A stretch of 64,000 nucleotides of DNA, taken from Serratia silvae. Its GTDB lineage: Bacteria; Pseudomonadota; Gammaproteobacteria; Enterobacterales; Enterobacteriaceae. Numbering within the stretch: the stretch's first letter is position 1; each line of letters begins with the position of its first letter. The position numbers and the translations under genes were made by a program. The stretch covers positions 124,001 through 188,000 of the forward strand of contig NZ_JAGQDC010000001.1 in assembly GCF_023282985.1 (NCBI RefSeq), written 5' to 3'. Positions 28,827 to 38,441 of the stretch are shown here, piece after piece. A model generated the notes under the pieces. The model saw only the letters and a program-made list of their open reading frames with translations. It ran no database searches and had not been told where the DNA came from.

Positions 28827-29558
28827 ATGGCTACGCCACATATTAATGCTGAGATGGGTGATTTCGCTGACGTAGTGCTGATGCCGGGGGATCCGCTGCG
28901 GGCGAAATACATCGCAGAAACCTTCCTGGAAGGCGCGGTAGAAGTTAACAACGTGCGTGGCATGTTGGGTTTCACCGGTACCTACAAAGGCCGTAAAATC
29001 TCGGTGATGGGCCACGGCATGGGCATCCCATCCTGCTCTATCTATGCGCGTGAACTGATTGCCGAGTTCGGCGTGAAGAAAATCATCCGTGTCGGCTCTT
29101 GTGGCGCGGTGCGTGATGACGTCAAACTGCGTGATGTGGTGATCGGCATGGGGGCTTGTACCGATTCCCAGGTCAATCGTATGCGTTTCAAAGGCCACGA
29201 CTACGCGGCCATTGCGGATTTTGACATGGTGCGTAATGCGGTAGACGCTGCGGCTGCGCAGGGCATCCCTGCACGCGTAGGTAACATCTTCTCCGCCGAT
29301 CTGTTCTACACGCCAGATCCGGATATGTTCCAGGTGATGAAGAAGTACGGCATCCTGGGCGTAGAGATGGAAGCGGCAGGCATCTACGGCGTGGCCGCAG
29401 AGCTGTATGAAGAGTTTGGTTGCAAGGCGCTGACCATCTGCACCGTATCCGATCATATCCTGACTCATGAGCAGACCACCGCTGCCGAGCGTCAGACCAC
29501 CTTTAACGAGATGATCGTTATCGCGCTGGAATCTGTCCTGCTGGGCGACAAAGCGTAA
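28827..29558 (+). CDS. deoD: purine nucleoside phosphorylase
   Basis: 243-aa hexameric high-molecular-weight PNP that phosphorolyses purine (deoxy)nucleosides. Conserved stretches: [48 protein letters not shown] and the catalytic Asp in VSDHI. It is four residues longer than E. coli DeoD because [12 protein letters not shown] replaces AEFGAKAL around residue 193-205. ATG 28827 follows TTGGGGGAT. Confidence 0.95.
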   Translation: MATPHINAEMGDFADVVLMPGDPLRAKYIAETFLEGAVEVNNVRGMLGFTGTYKGRKISVMGHGMGIPSCSIYARELIAEFGVKKIIRVGSCGAVRDDVKLRDVVIGMGACTDSQVNRMRFKGHDYAAIADFDMVRNAVDAAAAQGIPARVGNIFSADLFYTPDPDMFQVMKKYGILGVEMEAAGIYGVAAELYEEFGCKALTICTVSDHILTHEQTTAAERQTTFNEMIVIALESVLLGDKA

Positions 29559-29567
29559 TGACCTCAA

Positions 29568-29590
29568 GGGCGCAGCACGCTGCGCCCCAT
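29568..29590 (+). terminator. terminator after deoD
   Basis: GGGCGCAGC-AC-GCTGCGCCC, then CATTTTAT, 9 bp past the deoD stop. The same GGGCGCAGC-type palindrome recurs at 29656, 46577 and 50117. Confidence 0.75.
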
Positions 29591-29715
29591 TTTATCTATT
29601 CGCCAATCTATTTATCAGCCGACTAGCTACGTTGCTAACCCATGGGTCATCTGAACGGGCGCAGCATGCAGCGCTCCTACGGCCGAACATGAAATTGTCA
29701 CTTCTTGGAACACCA

Positions 29716-30402
29716 TCAGCTTTTCTTTGTCTCTTCCTGCTCTGCCGGTTTCTCGTCATCACCATCGTCTACCGTGTTACCTTCTGCCAGTGGTGTGTTG
29801 GCGGTTAGCAGGTACGGCGACTGCTGCCAGCGGCTGCGGCGGCCTTGCAGCAGGGTGCGAGCCAGAATGATGCCGATGGCCAGCGCCAGCAGGATCATCA
29901 GGCGTAGCAGGTTGGTAGTGTTATCCACCTGTTTGGATTCGGTAGCCAGTACGTGGGTATCCAGCGTGACGCGGATAAAGCCCAATGGGCCATCTTTGCC
30001 CTGGATTGACTCGACAAGCTGGTGGTTGAAGTAGCTGCCCGCACGTTTGCCATCCATCGCCAGGCGATCGCGCACGCTAATCTGCTCGCCGGCATGGGCG
30101 ATCTGGGTGCCGTTCAACTGGTAGACGCTGGCGTCCAGAATGCGGCTGTGATCGGTCAGTTGTGTGAGAATGCGCTCAACCTGCTGATTGTCTATGTCGC
30201 TGTCGTCATCCATCAGCGGAGTCAGGCTAAAAGCCACCTGCTTAGTCAAGGTTTGTGCCAATTCCTCGACCTGTTCCGATCGCGCCATTTGGTGGCTCAG
30301 GCTAAAATAGGAGGCACCTTGCATCAATAGCACCAGCAACGCCAGGCAAATCAGGATAATCGCGGTGCGATGCAGGCGGAATTTCAGTTTAGCTTTAGCC
30401 AT
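29716..30402 (-). CDS. ytjB: membrane protein YtjB (Smp)
   Basis: 228-aa protein similar to E. coli Smp/YtjB (214 aa). A first membrane helix is near residues 12-32 (IILICLALLVLLMQGASYF). A periplasmic domain follows with LDASVYQLNG and GPLGFIRVTLDTHVLATE, then a second helix near 167-188 and a charged cytoplasmic tail ending in Glu/Lys. Function unknown; it is divergent from serB, as in E. coli. The acidic tail is longer than in E. coli. Confidence 0.9.
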   Translation of the reverse strand: MAKAKLKFRLHRTAIILICLALLVLLMQGASYFSLSHQMARSEQVEELAQTLTKQVAFSLTPLMDDDSDIDNQQVERILTQLTDHSRILDASVYQLNGTQIAHAGEQISVRDRLAMDGKRAGSYFNHQLVESIQGKDGPLGFIRVTLDTHVLATESKQVDNTTNLLRLMILLALAIGIILARTLLQGRRSRWQQSPYLLTANTPLAEGNTVDDGDDEKPAEQEETKKS

Positions 30403-30435
30403 TAGGCTTCCTTTAGGGCGGTCATCCGGGAGTCA

Positions 30436-30511
30436 CTGTGCTGCACAGTGATGTACCAATGCCGCGAGCGCATGGATGCGCCAGAGCGGCCAACTCGAGA
30501 TTCATAGGGTA
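30436..30511. repeat. ERIC remnant containing cassette B
   Basis: A single ERIC end (aactcgagattcatagggta) joined to the cassette-B sequence ctgtgctgcacagtgatgta.. with AGCGC-ATGGAT-GCGCC. The core and other arm are missing. It lies in the ytjB-serB promoter gap. Confidence 0.8.
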
Positions 30512-30587
30512 ATATGTTGCCAGAAGCAATGGCGATAGGATAGCTTGATGCGTCGTTTTATCATGCAGTGTTATTCAGGAGTTAAGG

Positions 30588-31565
30588 ATGCCAAATAGTC
30601 TGACCTATTGCGATCTCCCCGCCGAGATCTCTCAATGGCCGGGGTTGCCTCTTTCGTTGAGCGGTGACGAAGTCATGCCGCTGGATTATCGGGCGGGCCA
30701 CACCGGTTGGCTACTATATGGCAGAGAACTGGATAAAGAGCGTATTACTCAGTTCCAGCGCAAGCTGGGTGCCGCGATGGTGATCGTGACGGCCTGGGCG
30801 GTGGAAGATTATCAGGTGGTTCGCCTGGCGGGGACGCTGTCTGCGCGCGCCAAACTGTTGGCGAATGAAAGCGGGCTAGACGTTGCCCCACTGGGCAAAA
30901 TCCCTAACCTGCGCAAGCCGGGTCTGTTGGTGATGGATATGGACTCGACGGCGATCCAGATTGAGTGCATCGACGAAATTGCCAAGTTGGCCGGGGTGGG
31001 CGAGCAGGTCAGTGAAGTGACCGAACGCGCGATGCGCGGCGAACTCGATTTCACCGCCAGCCTGCGCCAACGTGTGGGGACGCTGAAAGGTGCCGATGCC
31101 AATATCCTTAAGCAGGTGCGTGACGAACTGCCATTGATGCCTGGGTTGACCAGCCTGGTGCGTAAATTGCAGGCGCTGGACTGGCACGTTGCCATTGCCT
31201 CTGGCGGCTTTACCTATTATGCCGAGTACCTGCGTGACAAACTCAAGCTGGTGGCTGTGGCCGCCAATGAGCTGGAGATCCGCGACGGTAAGCTGACCGG
31301 CGAAGTGCTTGGGCCAATCGTAGATGCCCAATTCAAGGCCGATACTTTGGTGGCGCTGGCAGAGAAGCTCGGGATCCCGCCGCAGCAAACCGTGGCGATC
31401 GGTGACGGTGCCAACGATTTGAAAATGATGCAGGTAGCCGGGCTGGGCATTGCCTACCACGCGAAGCCTAAGGTGTATGAGAAGGCGCAGGTCTCGATCC
31501 GCCATGCCGACCTGCTGGGAGTGCTCTGTGTGCTCTGCGGTAGTTTGAAACACGATGTGAGGTAA
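30588..31565 (+). CDS. serB: phosphoserine phosphatase
   Basis: 325-aa HAD-superfamily phosphatase catalysing the last step of serine synthesis. The catalytic motif DMDSTAIQIE (nucleophile Asp), SGGFTYY and GDGANDLKMM are present after an N-terminal ACT-like regulatory region (residues 1-105). Length is close to E. coli SerB (322 aa). radA begins 4 bp later, so the two are co-transcribed. Confidence 0.96.
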   Translation: MPNSLTYCDLPAEISQWPGLPLSLSGDEVMPLDYRAGHTGWLLYGRELDKERITQFQRKLGAAMVIVTAWAVEDYQVVRLAGTLSARAKLLANESGLDVAPLGKIPNLRKPGLLVMDMDSTAIQIECIDEIAKLAGVGEQVSEVTERAMRGELDFTASLRQRVGTLKGADANILKQVRDELPLMPGLTSLVRKLQALDWHVAIASGGFTYYAEYLRDKLKLVAVAANELEIRDGKLTGEVLGPIVDAQFKADTLVALAEKLGIPPQQTVAIGDGANDLKMMQVAGLGIAYHAKPKVYEKAQVSIRHADLLGVLCVLCGSLKHDVR

Positions 31566-31568
31566 GTT

Positions 31569-32954
31569 GTGGCAAAAGCAGTAAAACGGGCATTTGTCTG
31601 TAATGAATGTGGCGCTGACTATCCGCGCTGGCAGGGGCAATGCAGCGCCTGTCAGGCCTGGAACACCATTACTGAAGTGCGCCTGGCTGCGGCCTCCTCT
31701 TCTGCTGCCCGCAGCGAGCGCTTAAGCGGTTATGCGGGCGATGCTGGTATCAGCAAGGTGCAGAAGCTTTCGGACATTAGTCTGCAAGAGCTGCCGCGTT
31801 TCTCTACCGGCTTTGTTGAGTTTGACCGCGTACTGGGCGGCGGCGTGGTGCCGGGCAGTGCGATCCTGATCGGCGGCAACCCCGGCGCGGGGAAAAGTAC
31901 GCTGCTGTTGCAGGTGCTGTGCAAGCTCGCAGAGCAGATGAAAACCTTGTACGTCACCGGTGAAGAGTCGCTGCAACAGGTCGCGATGCGTGCTCATCGT
32001 CTTGGATTACCTACCGGCGGCCTGAATATGTTGTCTGAAACCAGCATCGAGCAAATCTGCCTGATCGCCGAGCAGGAGCAGCCGCGGTTGATGGTGATCG
32101 ACTCGATCCAGGTCATGCATATGGCGGATATCCAGTCATCGCCAGGCAGCGTGGCGCAGGTGCGCGAAACGGCGGCCTATCTCACCCGCTTCGCCAAAAC
32201 GCGCGGCGTGGCTATCGTGATGGTTGGCCACGTCACCAAAGATGGCTCATTGGCAGGGCCGAAAGTGCTCGAACACTGTATCGACTGTTCCGTGTTGCTG
32301 GATGGCGATGCCGATTCCCGTTTCCGTACGCTGCGCAGCCACAAAAACCGTTTTGGTGCTGTCAATGAGCTGGGCGTGTTTGCCATGACCGAGCAGGGGC
32401 TGCGTGAGGTAAGTAACCCTTCCGCCATCTTCCTCAGCAGGGGTGATGAAGTGACCTCTGGCAGTTCGGTAATGGTGGTCTGGGAGGGTACCCGGCCGCT
32501 GCTGGTTGAGATCCAGGCGCTGGTGGATCACTCGATGATGTCTAACCCACGCCGCGTTGCCGTGGGCCTGGAGCAAAACCGTTTGGCAATCCTACTGGCG
32601 GTGCTGCATCGTCATGGTGGCTTGCAGATGTCCGACCAAGACGTTTTTGTCAACGTGGTGGGCGGCGTCAAGGTTAGCGAAACCAGTGCCGATCTGGCAT
32701 TGTTGCTGGCGTTGGTCTCCAGCCTGCGCGACCGCCCATTACCCAACGATCTGGTGGTGTTTGGCGAAGTGGGGCTGGCAGGGGAGATCCGCCCGGTGCC
32801 TAGCGGCCAGGAGCGGATTTCTGAAGCGGCCAAACACGGTTTCAAACGAGCGATTGTGCCACACGCCAACGTGCCGAAGAAACCACCGGCCAATATGCAG
32901 GTGTTCGGCGTCAAGAAGCTGGCGGATGCGTTAAGTATTTTAGATGAGCTTTAA
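31569..32954 (+). CDS. radA: DNA repair ATPase RadA
   Basis: 461-aa RecA-like branch-migration helicase for recombination intermediates. Features: an N-terminal C4 zinc finger CNECGADYPRWQGQCSAC, Walker A GGNPGAGKST, the RadA-specific KNRFG in SHKNRFGAVNE and a C-terminal Lon-protease-like domain. The start is GTG 31569, 3 bp after the serB stop and giving the E. coli-like VAKAVKRAFVC start. Confidence 0.95.
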   Translation: MAKAVKRAFVCNECGADYPRWQGQCSACQAWNTITEVRLAAASSSAARSERLSGYAGDAGISKVQKLSDISLQELPRFSTGFVEFDRVLGGGVVPGSAILIGGNPGAGKSTLLLQVLCKLAEQMKTLYVTGEESLQQVAMRAHRLGLPTGGLNMLSETSIEQICLIAEQEQPRLMVIDSIQVMHMADIQSSPGSVAQVRETAAYLTRFAKTRGVAIVMVGHVTKDGSLAGPKVLEHCIDCSVLLDGDADSRFRTLRSHKNRFGAVNELGVFAMTEQGLREVSNPSAIFLSRGDEVTSGSSVMVVWEGTRPLLVEIQALVDHSMMSNPRRVAVGLEQNRLAILLAVLHRHGGLQMSDQDVFVNVVGGVKVSETSADLALLLALVSSLRDRPLPNDLVVFGEVGLAGEIRPVPSGQERISEAAKHGFKRAIVPHANVPKKPPANMQVFGVKKLADALSILDEL

Positions 32955-32987
32955 GTGAGCCGGTAACCGTTTCCTGTTTAGTATATT

Positions 32988-33188
32988 ATACCCAATAGCT
33001 TTCATGTCGCAGCTAGGCGACAAGCTTGTCCATCCCCTGGAGCTTACTTTAGTAAGTGACAGGGGTGACAAATCTGTCAGGAACAGATTTGAACGCTGTG
33101 CACAGTGGCCCCGAAGGGGTGAGGCCCATGGACGGGCCGAGTAACTAAGTGCAGTCAACAACGCTGCGGCTTGAAAGATGAAGGGGAT
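32988..33188. repeat. enlarged ERIC element carrying cassette A, upstream of nadR
   Basis: About 201 bp, forward: tatacccaatagctttcatg, core TGGAGCTTACTTTAGTAAGTGACAGG, then an insert of about 80 bp with ACAAATCTG-tcagga-ACAGATTTG, GCTGTGCACAG and GGCCCATGGACGGGCC, then aacaacgctgcggcttgaaag. It ends within a few bases of the nadR ribosome binding site. Confidence 0.9.
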
Positions 33189-33204
33189 ATAAATGGGAGG
33201 GGTT

Positions 33205-34455
33205 ATGCGGCAGTTCGATTATCTTAAAGCAGCGATTAAGCAGCAGGGATGTACCTTACAGCAGGTAGCTGATGCCAGTAGCATGACCAAAGGCTACCTC
33301 AGCCAGCTGTTAAACGACAAAATCAAAAGCCCGAGCGCGCAGAAGCTGGAAGCCTTGCACCGTTTCCTCGGGCTTGAATTTCCACGTCGTGAGAAGAAAG
33401 TCGGCGTGGTGTTTGGTAAATTTTACCCGCTACATACCGGCCATATCTATCTGATCCAGCGCGCCTGTAGCCAGGTAGACGAGCTACATGTGATCCTGTG
33501 CCACGATGAGCCGCGCGATCTGTTGCTGTTCGAAAACAGCTCGATGTCACAGCAGCCAACGGTCAGCGATCGTTTGCGCTGGCTGTTACAGACCTTTAAG
33601 TACCAGAAAAATATCCATATTCACTCTTTCGACGAAAAGGGCATCGAGCCTTACCCGCACGGCTGGGACGTGTGGAGCAACGGCGTGAAGTGCTTTATGG
33701 AGCAAAAGGGCATCATCCCGAGCTATATCTATTCCAGTGAAGAACTGGACGCCCCCCGTTACCGCGAACATTTAGGGATTGAAACTATCCTGGTGGATCC
33801 GGAACGTTCCTTTATGAATATCAGCGGCAGCCAGATCCGCCAGGATCCGTTCCGCTATTGGGACTACATTCCTACCGAGGTGAAGCCGTTCTTTGTGCGC
33901 ACGGTGGCGATCCTGGGCGGTGAGTCCAGCGGCAAGTCAACGTTGGTCAACAAGCTGGCGAACATCTTCAACACCACCAGCGCTTGGGAATATGGCCGTG
34001 ACTACGTGTTCTCCCACCTGGGCGGTGACGAGATGGCGTTGCAGTATTCCGATTATGACAAGATCGCGCTTGGGCAGGCTCAGTACGTGGATTTTGCGGT
34101 GAAATACGCCAATAAAGTGGCCTTTGTCGACACCGACTTTGTCACCACGCAGGCGTTCTGTAAAAAGTATGAAGGGCGGGAACATCCGTTCGTTCAGGCG
34201 TTGATCGACGAATATCGTTTCGATCTGGTGATCTTGCTGGAAAATAACACCCCGTGGGTGGCCGATGGCTTGCGCAGTTTGGGTAGCCCGGTCGATCGCA
34301 AGGCGTTTCAGTATTTGTTGGAAGAGATGCTGCACGCCAATAACATCGAATATGCGCATGTAGAGTCGAGTGACTACGAGGAGCGCTTCTTGCGCTGTGT
34401 TGAGCTGGTGCAGCAACTGCTAGCGGCGGATGCCAGCCGCTTGGTGAAATTTTAG
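33205..34455 (+). CDS. nadR: NAD biosynthesis regulator, NMN adenylyltransferase and ribosylnicotinamide kinase
   Basis: 416-aa three-domain protein. Residues 1-60 are a Cro-type helix-turn-helix (LQQVADASSMTKGYLSQLL) that represses NAD synthesis genes. About 62-225 is the nucleotidyltransferase domain with GKFYPLHTGHIYL and SGSQIRQ. About 230-416 is the ribosylnicotinamide kinase with Walker A GGESSGKSTL. The start is set at ATG 33205 after GGGAGGGG; ATG 33193 lies at the junction with the ERIC. Length is close to E. coli NadR (410 aa). Confidence 0.95.
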   Translation: MRQFDYLKAAIKQQGCTLQQVADASSMTKGYLSQLLNDKIKSPSAQKLEALHRFLGLEFPRREKKVGVVFGKFYPLHTGHIYLIQRACSQVDELHVILCHDEPRDLLLFENSSMSQQPTVSDRLRWLLQTFKYQKNIHIHSFDEKGIEPYPHGWDVWSNGVKCFMEQKGIIPSYIYSSEELDAPRYREHLGIETILVDPERSFMNISGSQIRQDPFRYWDYIPTEVKPFFVRTVAILGGESSGKSTLVNKLANIFNTTSAWEYGRDYVFSHLGGDEMALQYSDYDKIALGQAQYVDFAVKYANKVAFVDTDFVTTQAFCKKYEGREHPFVQALIDEYRFDLVILLENNTPWVADGLRSLGSPVDRKAFQYLLEEMLHANNIEYAHVESSDYEERFLRCVELVQQLLAADASRLVKF

Positions 34456-34571
34456 GCTGGTAAATGTCGGTGTAGTTGCGATGTGGTGCCCCCTCACCCA
34501 AAGGGGACATCGATTCAGTATCATGTACATAGCAATTCATTACTACCTGATAAATCGACTTTTCCACTAAC

Positions 34572-35573
34572 TTAGTAAGTTATCACCAGCTTGCCCTGCA
34601 TATGCCCATCCAACAGTTTGGCGTGCGCGGCGGTCAACGTGTCCACCGTCAGCCCCTGTAGCGTTTCGCTCAACGTGGTGGTCAGCTTGCCTGCATCGAG
34701 CAACTGCGCTACTTGCTTGAGGATCTCCCCCTGCTGGGCAATATCCGGCGTGGTGAACATGCTGCGGGTGAACATGAATTCCCAATGCAGCGCCGCGCTT
34801 TTCAGCTTCAAGGCATTTTGATCCAGCGGTTGGCTGTTCTCAACGATGGTGCAGATATGGCCGAGTGGGGCGATCAGATCGCCGATAGCTTTCCAGTGGC
34901 CATCGGTATCGTTCAGGCACAGGATATAATCCACGCTCTCAATCCCTTCCTTAGCCAGGTTGCCTTTCAGATCGCGGTAATCGACCACCAGCTCAGCACC
35001 CCGTTCACGGCACCAGGCGGCGGATTCGGGGCGAGAGGCCGTAGCGATGACTTTCACCTTGCTACGCTGTGCTGCCAGGGGGATCGCCAGCGAGCCCACG
35101 CCACCAGCACCGCCAATGATCAACAGCGTCTTACCGGCGTCTGCATGCTGAATATTCAGGTGTTCAAACAAGGCTTCCCAGGCGGTGAGTGCGGTCAGCG
35201 GCATCGCAGCGGCCTGCGCCCAGTCCAGGCTGGCAGGTTTATGCGCCACGATACGTGAGTCAATCAGCTGATGGGTGCTGTTGCTGCCCGGGCGGGTAAT
35301 ATCCCCGGCATACCACACCTCATCTCCGGGTTTGAACCCGCTAACGCTGCTGCCCACTTCGAGCACCACGCCGCTGGCATCCCAGCCGAGAATACGTGGC
35401 TGCTGCAAACCATTCTTTTGCAGGCCTGCATGAACCTTGGTATCGACCGGGTTGACGGAAACGGCTTTCACTTCCACCCACAGATCGTATTGACCCGGTA
35501 CAGGTTTTTCTGGGGAAATCTCGATAAAACCGGCTGGATTTTTCGGATCGACGGCAATGGCTTTAATTAACAT
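34572..35573 (-). CDS. zinc-type alcohol dehydrogenase-like / quinone oxidoreductase family protein
   Basis: 333-aa medium-chain dehydrogenase/reductase. An N-terminal GroES-like domain carries WVEVKAVSVNPVDTKV; the Rossmann domain carries LLIIGGAGGVGSLAIPLA. The catalytic zinc ligands of true ADHs are not evident, so an NADPH-dependent enone or quinone reductase is likelier. ATG 35573 is chosen over an open extension to 35639, which would overlap the promoter. It is divergent from the LysR gene at 35674, which probably regulates it. Confidence 0.88.
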   Translation of the reverse strand: MLIKAIAVDPKNPAGFIEISPEKPVPGQYDLWVEVKAVSVNPVDTKVHAGLQKNGLQQPRILGWDASGVVLEVGSSVSGFKPGDEVWYAGDITRPGSNSTHQLIDSRIVAHKPASLDWAQAAAMPLTALTAWEALFEHLNIQHADAGKTLLIIGGAGGVGSLAIPLAAQRSKVKVIATASRPESAAWCRERGAELVVDYRDLKGNLAKEGIESVDYILCLNDTDGHWKAIGDLIAPLGHICTIVENSQPLDQNALKLKSAALHWEFMFTRSMFTTPDIAQQGEILKQVAQLLDAGKLTTTLSETLQGLTVDTLTAAHAKLLDGHMQGKLVITY

Positions 35574-35673
35574 AACTGTGCTCCTTCGCATGAATAGCCC
35601 CAGTGTAGACCCTGAGGAGTAGAGTGATAAGATGGACAATAACTAACTAAGTGTTCGTCTGAGGTGAACAATT

Positions 35674-36582
35674 ATGTTCAAGCAGTTGCAGGATATGGCG
35701 CTGTTTGCGCTGGTGGCGGAGTGCGGCAGTTTTACTGCGGCGGCCAAACGGGCCGGGCTGCCTAAATCCAGCGTCAGCCAGCGTGTCAGCCAGTTGGAGT
35801 TGAAGCTTGGCCTGCGTTTGCTCAACCGCACCACCCGGCAGTTAAATTTGACCTTTGCCGGTGAGCGCTATCTTGAACACTGCCAGGAGATGCTCTCTGC
35901 TGCCGAACGGGCAGATCTGGCCTTGCAGCGCTTACGCGATAACCCCAGCGGCCGTTTACGTATCTCCACGCCTGCCGGGCTGGGGGCGACGTTGCTTCCG
36001 CGTCTGGCGGTGGATTTTCAGCGCCAGTACCCGGATGTTTCGTTGGAAGTGTCAGTGTCGGATGCGATGGTGGATATGGTGCAGGAGGGCTTTGATGCGG
36101 CATTGCGTACCGGCAGACCGCAGGATTCCTCATTGATTGGCCGCCGTCTGGGGCATGCTCCCCGTTACTTGCTGGCTGCGCCGGAGTATCTGGCCCAGCA
36201 CCCGCCTTTGCTGCATCCACAGCAGTTGCAGCAGCATCTTTGCATCTCTCACCGCGCTTGGCCCGCCTGGATATTGCGCCGTGGTGAAGAGTATTACCGT
36301 TGGCAACTGCCGCTGCGACATACCACTGATAATCTGTTATATGCGCGCGAATGTGCCATTTTGGGGGCGGGTATTACACTGCTGCCCGCGTTTCTCAGCC
36401 GCGAAGTGGTCGCGCAAAAGCAATTGGTGGAAGTGTTGCCGCAGTGGCAGGCCGAAGGTAATGAACTGTATCTGGTTTACCCGAGCCGCAAGCTTAATTC
36501 CCCGGCGCTGGCCTGTTTTATCGATGTCGTGATCCAGCATCCGGTCTTTGTGGACTATGCGCAGGCGCTGGATTGGGGATAA
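35674..36582 (+). CDS. LysR-family transcriptional regulator
   Basis: 302-aa protein with an N-terminal winged HTH (LVAECGSFTAAAKRAGLPKSSVSQRVSQLE) and a substrate-binding domain. It lies 100 bp from the divergent oxidoreductase at 34572-35573, the classical layout for a LysR activator and its target. A shared terminator separates it from ettA. Inducer unknown. Confidence 0.88.
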   Translation: MFKQLQDMALFALVAECGSFTAAAKRAGLPKSSVSQRVSQLELKLGLRLLNRTTRQLNLTFAGERYLEHCQEMLSAAERADLALQRLRDNPSGRLRISTPAGLGATLLPRLAVDFQRQYPDVSLEVSVSDAMVDMVQEGFDAALRTGRPQDSSLIGRRLGHAPRYLLAAPEYLAQHPPLLHPQQLQQHLCISHRAWPAWILRRGEEYYRWQLPLRHTTDNLLYARECAILGAGITLLPAFLSREVVAQKQLVEVLPQWQAEGNELYLVYPSRKLNSPALACFIDVVIQHPVFVDYAQALDWG

Positions 36583-36606
36583 CAAAAAGCCCGCAAATGC
36601 GGGCTT
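36583..36606. terminator. bidirectional terminator between LysR gene and ettA
   Basis: GCCCGC-AAAT-GCGGGC with five As before it, which is a TTTTT tract for the minus-strand ettA transcript. It begins at the last bases of the LysR stop codon. Confidence 0.8.
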
Positions 36607-36631
36607 GAAAGCAGAGATAGCCAACCTGATG

Positions 36632-38299
36632 TTATTTGGTGACTTTCTTGTACTTGATACGGCGAGGTTCCAGCGCATCGGCACCCAGAGTACGTTTTTT
36701 GTACTCTTCGTATTCGGTAAAGTTGCCTTCGAAGAACTCCACCTTGCCTTCATCCTGATAGTCCAGAATGTGGGTGGCAATACGGTCGAGGAACCAACGG
36801 TCGTGCGAGATCACCATCGCACAGCCCGGGAACTCCAGCAGGGCGTTTTCTAACGCGCGCAGGGTTTCGATATCCAGGTCGTTGGTTGGTTCGTCGAGCA
36901 GCAGTACGTTACCGCCAACCTGCAGCAGCTTGGCCAGATGCAGACGGCCACGCTCACCACCGGACAGCTCGCCCACGCGTTTGCCCTGATCGACGCCCTT
37001 GAAGTTAAAGCGGCCAACGTAGGCACGGCTTGGCATTTCGGTATTGCCCACCCGCATGATGTCCTGACCGCCGGAAACTTCTTCCCACACGGTTTTGGCG
37101 TTATCCATGCTGTCGCGGAACTGATCGACCGAAGCCAGCTTGACGGTATCACCCAGCACGATGCTGCCGGAATCAGGCTGTTCCTGGCCGGACATCATAC
37201 GGAACAGCGTGGATTTACCCGCGCCGTTCGGGCCGATGATGCCAACGATAGCCCCCTTAGGTACCGCGAAGGTGAGATCTTCGATCAGCAGGCGGTCGCC
37301 GTAGGATTTACGCAGATTGTTAACTTCAACCACTTTATCGCCCAAGCGGGTGCCTGGTGGGATAAACAGTTCGTTGGTTTCGTTACGCTTCTGGTATTCA
37401 GTGCTGTTAAGTTCTTCAAAGCGTGCCAGACGGGCTTTGCCCTTGGACTGACGGCCTTTGGCACCCTGACGTACCCACTCCAGCTCTTTCTCGATCGACT
37501 TGCGGCGAGCGGCTTCGGTTGAGGCTTCTTGCGCCAGACGAGCGTCTTTCTGCTCCAGCCAGGAAGAGTAGTTACCTTCCCACGGAATACCTTCGCCACG
37601 GTCCAGCTCCAGGATCCAGCCAGCCACGTTATCGAGGAAGTAACGGTCGTGGGTGATCGCCACCACGGTGCCTTCGAAGTCGTGCAGGAAGCGTTCCAGC
37701 CAAGCCACGGATTCAGCATCCAGGTGGTTGGTCGGTTCGTCCAGCAGCAGCATGTCTGGCTTTTCCAGCAGCAGGCGGCACAGCGCTACGCGGCGGCGCT
37801 CACCACCGGACAGGTTGGCGATTTTTGCATCCCACTCCGGCAGGCGCAGTGCATCGGCGGCACGCTCCAACTGGGTGTTGAGGTTGTGACCATCGTGAGC
37901 CTGAATGATCTCTTCCAGACGGCCCTGTTCAGCGGCCAGCTTGTCGAAGTCGGCCCCTTCTTCAGCGTACAGTGCGTACACTTCATCAAGGCGTTTGAGG
38001 GCACCGACCACTTCTGCCATCGCTTCTTCAACCGATTCGCGAACGCTGTGCTCCATATTGAGCTGCGGTTCCTGCGGCAGATAGCCGATCTTGATGCCCG
38101 GTTGCGGGCGAGCCTCCCCTTCGATATCGGTATCAATACCGGCCATAATGCGCAGCAGGGTAGACTTACCGGAACCATTCAGGCCCAGTACGCCAATTTT
38201 GGCCCCAGGGAAGAAACTCAGGGAAATGTTTTTCAGAATATGACGCTTCGGCGGAACTACTTTGCCGACGCGGTGCATGGTATAGACGTATTGAGCCAC
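36632..38299 (-). CDS. ettA: energy-dependent translational throttle protein EttA
   Basis: 555-aa ABC-F ATPase, exactly the E. coli length, binding the ribosomal E site and gating entry into elongation by the ATP/ADP ratio. Two ABC domains: Walker A GLNGSGKST and GPNGAGKST, signatures LSGGERRR and LSGGERGR, and an arm-like insertion after the first domain. Start is GTG 38299 (V-A-Q-Y-V-Y-T-M) after CGGAG; the frame is open 33 codons further, without homology. Confidence 0.96.
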   Translation of the reverse strand: MAQYVYTMHRVGKVVPPKRHILKNISLSFFPGAKIGVLGLNGSGKSTLLRIMAGIDTDIEGEARPQPGIKIGYLPQEPQLNMEHSVRESVEEAMAEVVGALKRLDEVYALYAEEGADFDKLAAEQGRLEEIIQAHDGHNLNTQLERAADALRLPEWDAKIANLSGGERRRVALCRLLLEKPDMLLLDEPTNHLDAESVAWLERFLHDFEGTVVAITHDRYFLDNVAGWILELDRGEGIPWEGNYSSWLEQKDARLAQEASTEAARRKSIEKELEWVRQGAKGRQSKGKARLARFEELNSTEYQKRNETNELFIPPGTRLGDKVVEVNNLRKSYGDRLLIEDLTFAVPKGAIVGIIGPNGAGKSTLFRMMSGQEQPDSGSIVLGDTVKLASVDQFRDSMDNAKTVWEEVSGGQDIMRVGNTEMPSRAYVGRFNFKGVDQGKRVGELSGGERGRLHLAKLLQVGGNVLLLDEPTNDLDIETLRALENALLEFPGCAMVISHDRWFLDRIATHILDYQDEGKVEFFEGNFTEYEEYKKRTLGADALEPRRIKYKKVTK

Positions 38300-38441
38300 G
38301 TTGCTCCGAGCCTCTCTATCAGTTTTTATAGGATGTCTGGCGGCCTGAGTGTAGCCCGTTTCAGCACCGGTTCCCAGAACCTCTATGATGATCGTCAAGT
38401 ATAACCGCTAATGCTCACCATTAGGTGAACTTTGCTGTTTC

